Source: an archaeon (GTDB taxonomy: Archaea; Asgardarchaeota; Heimdallarchaeia; Heimdallarchaeales; JAJRWK01). Taken from it: DNA of 39,347 bases. The notes under the pieces were generated by a model that searched no databases, was not told the origin of the DNA, and was given only the letters and a program-made list of their open reading frames with translations. This document shows positions 34,054-39,347 of this stretch, one piece after another. A program made the position numbers and the translations under genes. Position 1 is the first letter of the stretch. Each line of letters starts with the position of its first letter. The DNA lies in contig JAJRWK010000236.1 of assembly GCA_024276795.1 (NCBI GenBank), positions 1 to 39,347 on the forward strand, given 5' to 3'.

Positions 34054-34881
34054 TCACACCTCTGTTTTTTCCTCTTCTACTTGTGGAGACGCAATAGCTT
34101 GGAGGAGGTGTTCGACTTTCTCTTCCACGGTTTCGCCTTCCATGAATTGACACGGGGGTCGGTCGTGGGTTACATTCTTTACTCTCCAGACAATGGTGGG
34201 GGAGCCGATTAGACCGACCTCATCGTCTTTCAACCCGATGTCTGCGACAGAATATGTTTTGATTTCTTTTTTACGAGCTTGAATAGCATATTTTAGCCGT
34301 GGCCCCCGAGGGGTATTTGCGGTATTCGTAATTGTAAGAAGGCAAGGCAATGGTACTTTGTAAGTAATAGATCCACCTTCCAGAATTCTGTGAACGATAA
34401 GGTGATCACCCTTGTATTCAATCCCTTCTACATAGGATACATGCGGGAGCTCCATCCTTTCCGCGACTTGGGGACCAACGTGAGCAGTGTCTCCATCAAT
34501 TGTTTGAAGCCCTGCAAAAATAATGTCGAAATCGACGCCTAAAGTGTTTAGAAGTGCAGATAGGGCTTTGGCTGTGGCATATGTGTCTGAGCCAGCGAGC
34601 TTTCTGTCGGAAAGTAGTACAGCGTGATCAGCTCCCATTGAGAGAGCTTCTCTTAGAGATTGTTCAAAATTAGGAGGTCCCATGCTTGCAACCCAGATTT
34701 CAACTCGGTCTTCACCAATGGTATCCTTGAGTTGAAGTGCGGCTTCGAGGGCGTGCTTGCAGTAGGGATTCATCATGGAGGCAACAGAGCGATCCATCAG
34801 TCCTTCTTTGGTCGCCCTCATTTGTGATGGGATTGGAACTTGTTTGATTAGAACGCCGATTGTGAATTTTTTCTTAGTCAT
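34054..34881 (-). CDS. fixA: Electron-transfer flavoprotein subunit beta
   Basis: 275 residues. EtfB signatures are CKHALEAALQL, GADHAVLL, FAGLQTIDGDTAHVGPQVAE and the C-terminal EVGLIGSPT. The GLxGSPT motif with the linked ferredoxin and FixC genes favours the FixA/bifurcating group over a beta-oxidation-type ETF, by family knowledge. The FixX stop lies 8 nt upstream of the start. Confidence 0.95.
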   Translation of the reverse strand: MTKKKFTIGVLIKQVPIPSQMRATKEGLMDRSVASMMNPYCKHALEAALQLKDTIGEDRVEIWVASMGPPNFEQSLREALSMGADHAVLLSDRKLAGSDTYATAKALSALLNTLGVDFDIIFAGLQTIDGDTAHVGPQVAERMELPHVSYVEGIEYKGDHLIVHRILEGGSITYKVPLPCLLTITNTANTPRGPRLKYAIQARKKEIKTYSVADIGLKDDEVGLIGSPTIVWRVKNVTHDRPPCQFMEGETVEEKVEHLLQAIASPQVEEEKTEV

Positions 34882-34889
34882 GACTTATT

Positions 34890-35207
34890 TCACCCAATTC
34901 TGTATTTTACTCCAAACGATCCCCGTGGATTAGTCCAAGAGACACTGCCTTGATCACACATGATAAAGCAGGTACCACATTCCACACAGTCTTCATACTG
35001 AAACTTAATTTCACCGTCAATGAGATTGTAACACCTGGTTGGGCAGCCATAGATGCACATGTGATGGGGGCAGTCTCGGCAGATATTCGGATCGATAGTG
35101 ATGTGAGAATTGTGTTCGGCGTCTGTGACATAGGTTACTTTGCCGAGCTTGTTTTTGATATCAATCTTTATTCGTTGAATTTTGGTATGCTCTTCTATTT
35201 TGCTCAT
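34890..35207 (-). CDS. fixX: FixX-like ferredoxin
   Basis: 105 residues. Two clusters of cysteines: CRDCPHHMCIYGC and CVECGTCFIMC (CxxCxxCxxxC), followed by the FixX-type end SWTNPRGSFGVKYRIG. Start ATG overlaps the fixC stop as ATGA (35204-35207), so translation is coupled. The ferredoxin would take electrons from FixC flavin to the acceptor. Confidence 0.95.
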   Translation of the reverse strand: MSKIEEHTKIQRIKIDIKNKLGKVTYVTDAEHNSHITIDPNICRDCPHHMCIYGCPTRCYNLIDGEIKFQYEDCVECGTCFIMCDQGSVSWTNPRGSFGVKYRIG

Positions 35208-36502
35208 AATTGCCTCACCTGTAGTAAGTCGCGGAGGGTCGAAACGAGGCCTAGTTTCATACGTTTCATGTTGTGTCTGGCCATTTCAAGAATGTGTTTT
35301 CTTGGTTTGTTTTCTTCTCTAAGGAGCATCTCAGAAGTGCTCAAGATGTAGTCCGTATATTCCGAGTACAGCCTTGGATTTGCTTTGAATTTTTCTACAT
35401 TCTTGAATCTGATGAGGTTCTGCAATACATAGGTGTTCATGAGGTTCTTTTGATATGTTTCCAACATTCTTGCAGACGTGTCTCCTTGTTTTATAGCATT
35501 CCCTACAGCTTTTCCGGCTTCGATTCCCGATCGTATTGCGGGTGCGTTACCATTAATTACTAGGCCATTGCTGAAGCAGAAGCCAGCGGCATCCCCAACT
35601 ACAACATAACCATCTCCGAATAGAGGGGGCATCATGTGTAGTCCACCGGCAGGGACAAAATGTGCAGCATATTCAAGAAGGTCTGCATCACCAATGTATC
35701 GTTGGATACGTGGATGTTGCTTGAAGTATTCCAAAATATCGTAAGTGTGAACATTTGAAGGGAGAGTATCAAGTTCGACGACGATGCCTAAGGACAAGGA
35801 TTTCTTATTCGTGTAAAGAAATCCTCCTGAAATGATTCCGCTAGGTAGACCACCGATGAGAAACTCGAATGCTGCGCCTTCTCCAGAATTTACGCCAAAT
35901 CTCGTTTCGATTTCGTCACTTGGCATGTCAAGGACTTCTTTGATTCCAAGGTAGAAATGCTTCTTTTCAAAGGGAACGGTTGTTAGGCCAGAATTGATGA
36001 GAATTCGTGAGTTCGCTCCGTCGGCAACAATTACAGCCTTGCTTGAAAAATGATCGCCTTCCTGAATCAATCCTTTTACCTGGCCTTTTTCGATCCAGAG
36101 TTTTTCAATATTTATTCCCTCGTAAATGTCAGCTCCGGCATCTTTGGCTTGAGCGGCCATCCACTGATCAAATCCCGCACGCAATATGCTAAATCCAATA
36201 TAGGGTTCTTAGCTCCATTCTTCAAAAAACCAATCAAAAATTAGAGAATTGCTCTCATTCAGCATTCCTATTTTCTTGGACACAATCGGGCGCTCCACCG
36301 GAGCTTTTTTCCACCAGTCTGGCTCGAGCAGTGCAAGATCATGACCCCATAGAACTCCTCCGGAGAGATTCTTGCTCCCGATAGGGGAGCCTCTATCGAT
36401 CAGCGCTACGCTTATCCCTTCTTTTGCTAATTGCCAAGCAGCAGCGGAACCTGCGGGGCCAGCTCCAATCACATAAACATCGTAATCTGAAATGTCATCC
36501 AT
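35204..36502 (-). CDS. fixC: FixC-like flavoprotein (ETF-quinone oxidoreductase-like), with in-frame TAA
   Basis: 433 codons including codon 98 TAA and the final TGA, the normal FixC length. The N-terminal part has DYDVYVIGAGPAGSAAAWQLAKEG (FAD GxGxxG) and SKNLSGGVLWG. After the TAA the same frame continues EPYIGFSILRAGFDQWMA and then the usual FixC core (GDAAGFCFSNGLVINGNAPAIRSG, quinone-side region), with no gap in homology. A restart at TTG 36184 has no ribosome-binding site. GGTGGA upstream of ATG 36502 is the ribosome-binding site. If the TAA is real, FAD-domain and core are separated. Confidence 0.93.
36209..36211 (-). other. In-frame TAA at codon 98 of fixC
   Basis: The minus strand reads GAA GAA TGG AGC TAA GAA CCC TAT ATT GGA. 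The surrounding WS-x-EPY sequence is continuous with the family. A one-base change from GAA or AAA is enough to create it. Confidence 0.95.
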
Positions 36503-36732
36503 GCTTATCCACCAATTTGGGTCTTAATCAAGATTAACTAGCCCTTGATCTGCCATGCCAATGTTCCTCCAATTATGGAGGACGGAAATTTCAAGCTTGG
36601 CGGAGCTTTTAGGGCCGAAATATAGCCTACGACCGCGTAACTATTTTTTATTGATAAATATTCTCTTTCCAGAAGTGGATGGATTCCTTTATTCTTCACG
36701 TATTGCCTTCTTTCAGACAAGAAAGAAACTAG

Positions 36733-36820
36733 TGGAGCCCTGGGCGGGTCTTGAACCCGCGACCTCGTCCTTTTTGGAGAAAGATACCAAGGACGCGCTC
36801 TACCCCTGAGCTACCAGGGC
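36733..36820 (-). tRNA. tRNA-Thr (anticodon GGT) with 13-nt intron
   Basis: Acceptor GCCCTGG pairs with CCAGGGC (seven pairs), discriminator T at 36736, and CCA is encoded (36733-36735). The D arm is GCTC/GAGC, the T arm GCGGG TTCAAGA CCCGC. Anticodon stem CGTCC/GGACG encloses 20 nt: loop TTGGTA, then 13 nt at 36784-36772, then A. The intron sits at the canonical 37/38 site and TTGG pairs with CCAA inside it, giving a bulge-helix-bulge-like shape. GGT (Thr) follows U33. Thr identity also fits the U73 discriminator known in archaeal tRNA-Thr. Confidence 0.93.
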
Positions 36821-36968
36821 TGAAAGATCAAGCTGTTTTTTTCTAGTTAGCAAAAAAAATTTTCCATTCCAACGCGATTTGATTGGTGAGGAAAATATTT
36901 CCAGCCATGATCCCGATCGTGGGAGATGATTACTCTTTCTTTAGAGGGAATTGGTTATGCTAAATTCG

Positions 36969-38051
36969 TTATTCGCTTTTGATTACAAACTGTTCTGCAA
37001 TCACCTTTGAGCGTTCGGCAAGTTCTGCGAGGGATTGGGCTGAGTTGGTGATCTCAGCCATCGTTGAGGCCTGTTCTTCGCTCGCGGCAGCCGCTTCTTC
37101 CGCACCAGCAGCGGTGGATTCTGCAACAGACGCAACTTGATTCATAGCATCTTCGATGGCCTTTACAGTGTTTTCTAAGCGTGTTTGAACTTCCAAGATG
37201 GTTTTACGAATCTGGTTTGCGGATTGCTTTGACTGCACAGATAGTTTTCGCACGTTTTCGGCAACCACACCAAAGCCTTTACCATAGTCGCCAGCTCTTG
37301 CTGCTTCGATCGCAGCATTAAGTGAAATCAGGTTGGTTTGCTCAGCAATGTCTTGTGTTAATTTGCTGGCCTTATTGATTTGAAGAATTGATTCTTCACT
37401 GGCTCGTACTAGTTCTCGGAGAATAGTGTTCACTTCATCTAAGCGTTTTACTTGTTCAGCGGCACCTTCTGCAATGGATTGAATCGTTCCGGTTACTTCT
37501 TCTGTGGTCGCGCTGACTTCTTCGGCTCCAGCAGCAAGTTCTTCTGATGCTTCAGCAAGCGATACGGAAGTTCCTTGCATTTGTTCAACAATTTCTCTCA
37601 GACGATTCATGAGAGTTTCCGTTGTGTGTACTAAGGTCTTGATTTCCCCAATTCCCCGGTGTTTGAATTGAGGTGTTTCCATGATTTCACCTTGAGCTAC
37701 GCGACGCTGGAAGTTAGAGGCTAAGACTATGGGGTTAACTATGTATTTTTGTGTAACTCCATTCAACATTGTAGCGACGATGACTACGAAGGAGGATCCC
37801 CAGATCCCGATGACAATTGCATTGTCTGGAACAATGGTTCTACCCAACAGCTGTTGATCACTAAACATGAAAAATGTGAACAAAAATGCTAGAGCAGACC
37901 CTACAAGGATGCTCGAAAAGATCAGAACCGTCATCAATGATCTGTACCGTATGTAAACTAGGATCATAGCTAGAATAAACACAAGTCCCGCAACAATTGC
38001 GCCAAGCATGAAATTTTCAAAATTACCCACAAGGTATTCGACAGTTGCCAT
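36969..38051 (-). CDS. Methyl-accepting chemotaxis-like receptor without a large sensor domain
   Basis: 360 residues. Three or four hydrophobic segments in residues 12-105 with no sizeable periplasmic loop, then a HAMP-like linker, then the cytoplasmic MCP coiled coil. The hairpin tip is [22 protein letters not shown] followed by [13 protein letters not shown], identical in pattern to chemoreceptors. Gln/Glu pairs in the flanking helices ([22 protein letters not shown]) are possible methylation sites. No CheA, CheW or CheR gene lies nearby. A sensor of membrane state or of energy is possible. Confidence 0.92.
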   Translation of the reverse strand: MATVEYLVGNFENFMLGAIVAGLVFILAMILVYIRYRSLMTVLIFSSILVGSALAFLFTFFMFSDQQLLGRTIVPDNAIVIGIWGSSFVVIVATMLNGVTQKYIVNPIVLASNFQRRVAQGEIMETPQFKHRGIGEIKTLVHTTETLMNRLREIVEQMQGTSVSLAEASEELAAGAEEVSATTEEVTGTIQSIAEGAAEQVKRLDEVNTILRELVRASEESILQINKASKLTQDIAEQTNLISLNAAIEAARAGDYGKGFGVVAENVRKLSVQSKQSANQIRKTILEVQTRLENTVKAIEDAMNQVASVAESTAAGAEEAAAASEEQASTMAEITNSAQSLAELAERSKVIAEQFVIKSE

Positions 38052-38154
38052 ATGTTTCCCTCGGAAGAATTGGGTGTTTCTCTGACATGTTCACAAGAAA
38101 TGATTCCTTATTTTACTTTTGGGCACAATACTTGCTTAGTGTAAAAATATAGAA

Positions 38155-38562
38155 TTATTCCCACGTTGCTCGGAGAATAGAAAAACGAAGATTTAGAAAG
38201 GGATTTTCCTGTTCTTCTTCCAGAATCTCCCCAACAACTTCACTTCGATGCTTTCTTTGGGAAACATTGAAACCCATTGCTTCTAATAATTTTGGGGAGA
38301 TTTCTCGTTTTGCAAATTCGCTTCCCTCGATTACGATTGTTTCATAAATGACTCGATCAAAGCCCTGATCCTTGAAGATGTCTCCGAGATTGCATGCCTT
38401 AATTGCTTTTTCACTTGCTCTTTTTCCTTTTCTAATCCAGTGAATGATTCCGATTCCAGGCCGTTCTCCTTGCCGAATGAGCAATTGAACGATAGGGTGT
38501 TTTTCCAAAAAAGCAGTTATTAAAAGATATCCTTCTGCTTCTAGAGAATGGTACCGAGGCAC
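38155..38562 (-). CDS. Hypothetical protein, unrecognised
   Basis: 135 residues from GTG 38562. Soluble, basic in the middle (WIRKGKRASEKAI) and acidic near the end (EILEEEQENP). Alternating helix and strand pattern, no membrane segment, no cysteine cluster. No family recognised. Its right neighbour on the other strand is the NUDIX gene, about 100 nt away. Confidence 0.5.
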   Translation of the reverse strand: MPRYHSLEAEGYLLITAFLEKHPIVQLLIRQGERPGIGIIHWIRKGKRASEKAIKACNLGDIFKDQGFDRVIYETIVIEGSEFAKREISPKLLEAMGFNVSQRKHRSEVVGEILEEEQENPFLNLRFSILRATWE

Positions 38563-38660
38563 AAGTATTAGTTCGTAGGCTTCTAATTTTAGACTTGTGA
38601 TGGATTTTCAATTATTCTCTATGTTCAAAAATAATTTCGATAATCAAAACATGATAATAT

Positions 38661-39164
38661 ATGACAATACTTGCGGTAAACGTTGCTATTTTGTTTTCAG
38701 AAGGTAACGAAGTTCTTCTTTTGAAGAGAAAACAAGATCCATATGCTGGGTGGTGGTCATTCCCAGGAGGCAAATTAAAGCAAGGCGAGCCATTAAGAGA
38801 GGGTGTTAGAAGAGAAATAAGGGAAGAGACGGCGTTGGAGATCCGGGAACCTTTACTTAGGGTTTTACTGAATGAGCGTTATTACGAAGAGGCAAGACTG
38901 TCAGCTCATTTTCTCTTATTTTATTGGGAGGATAGACATCGGGTTTCATTAGCTGACATGCAGAAAATTTCTACTTCAGAAGAGGGTGAACTTTCATGGT
39001 TTGCAGGTGATACGCTTCCAGATCGGTTCGTACCCTCCGATAGGAGAGTTCTAGAGCATATTTTGAGAGAAAAAACTTCTCAGCATCTTATTGTTTTTGA
39101 CGGATCCCTTGAAAGAATCAAACCTAACGAGCTAATACTTAGGGAGTGGGCCAAGCTCACTTAA
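38661..39164 (+). CDS. NUDIX hydrolase (ADP-ribose pyrophosphatase-like)
   Basis: 167 residues. NUDIX box G-x5-E-x7-REUxEExGU is seen as GKLKQGEPLREGVRREIREE (residues about 36-55). The preceding FPGG is typical. WWSFPGG suggests nucleotide-sugar or ADP-ribose type substrate but cannot be settled. Ends with an 8-nt overlap with the convergent PHP gene. Confidence 0.93.
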   Translation: MTILAVNVAILFSEGNEVLLLKRKQDPYAGWWSFPGGKLKQGEPLREGVRREIREETALEIREPLLRVLLNERYYEEARLSAHFLLFYWEDRHRVSLADMQKISTSEEGELSWFAGDTLPDRFVPSDRRVLEHILREKTSQHLIVFDGSLERIKPNELILREWAKLT

Positions 39165-39347
39165 TGTATGTGTTAGTTCGAGTGTGAAAATGTAGTGAGG
39201 AGACCTCTACTCTTGCTTGCTTTATGCACTCGATCACGTCTTCAACGGTCTCGATGTCTTTCTTAAGCACAGATACACTCTTACCCAGTTGATTCAAATT
39301 ATGTGCATCTGATCCCCCGACAAGTGGGAGTCCTAATTCATGAGCAA
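39157..39347 (-). CDS. PHP-domain protein, C-terminal part (runs off right edge)
   Basis: 63 codons read from the right edge to TGA at 39157. The sequence AHELGLPLVGGSDAHNLNQL carries the PHP-domain metal-binding motif (GSDAHN), which is the C-terminal motif of this superfamily, followed by a short helix ending TNTYIK. Most of the gene, and its exact substrate class (histidinol phosphatase-like, or RNase-like 'PHP-associated' protein), lies outside the window. It overlaps the NUDIX stop by 8 nt. Confidence 0.85.
   Translation of the reverse strand, partial: AHELGLPLVGGSDAHNLNQLGKSVSVLKKDIETVEDVIECIKQARVEVSSLHFHTRTNTYIK

Noticed and set aside
36538-36720. 60-residue minus ORF between fixC and the tRNA
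   Set aside because: No homology-like features; the region is better read as intergenic, with the fixC ribosome-binding site at its edge.
1-39347. CRISPR arrays, insertion sequences or phage genes
   Set aside because: No regularly spaced direct repeats, transposase motifs or terminal inverted repeats of transposon type were seen; the only mobile element is the intein.

Overview
The window looks like a piece of an Asgard archaeon genome, plausibly the Heimdallarchaeia side, although the exact lineage cannot be fixed from the sequence alone. The archaeal calls are firm: RNA polymerase B split into B'' and B', PAN, RPA, aIF6, S19e, L31e, L39e, a PDCD5-like protein, a tRNA with an anticodon-loop intron, and TATA-like boxes about 25 nt upstream of several starts. 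The Asgard call rests on a small membrane protein that resembles the eukaryotic oligosaccharyltransferase subunit OSTC/DC2 (Ost3/Ost6 family), an MglA-like small GTPase and a TPR-repeat protein.

Layout. Positions 1-10000 are an envelope and surface region: the start of a GH38 alpha-mannosidase, a fused flippase-like membrane protein, a TlpA-type thioredoxin with a CcdA partner, a secreted lipase-like hydrolase, and a 1087-residue glycosylation-rich surface protein. Positions 10000-12300 hold two unknown membrane proteins and a decayed TPR gene that carries a small internal inversion. Positions 12400-14640 hold an OB-fold ssDNA-binding protein, a flavin/F420-type oxidoreductase and a coiled-coil proline-rich protein. 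Positions 14790-19660 are rpoB' and rpoB'', the latter with a 498-residue intein and an in-frame TAA. Positions 19950-26920 carry an AI-2E-family permease, an Lsm protein, PAN, a five-OB RPA, a MazG-like protein, lipoyl synthase and the OSTC-like protein. After a gene-poor stretch (26916-27771) come an ABC-2 exporter pair, the MglA-like GTPase and the S19e-PDCD5-L39e-L31e-aIF6 cluster. A convergent FixABCX (ETF plus quinone-reductase-like flavoprotein and ferredoxin) operon follows, with a second in-frame TAA in fixC. The right end has tRNA-Thr, a chemoreceptor, an unknown protein, a NUDIX hydrolase and the end of a PHP-domain protein.

How the parts fit. The translation and transcription genes are housekeeping. 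The OSTC-like protein, the sequon-dense surface protein, the flippase-like protein and the alpha-mannosidase together hint at an N-glycosylated cell surface; this is inference. FixABCX would move electrons from NADH or acyl-CoA-type donors to ferredoxin and quinone.

The most important oddities are three broken genes. rpoB'' and fixC are each open at full length except for a single TAA, and in both cases the next codon is GAA. The TPR gene is broken by two homopolymer slips and an inversion bounded by a 6-bp inverted microhomology. These are either consensus errors or strain-level lesions in the assembly, or, less likely, tolerated ochre codons.
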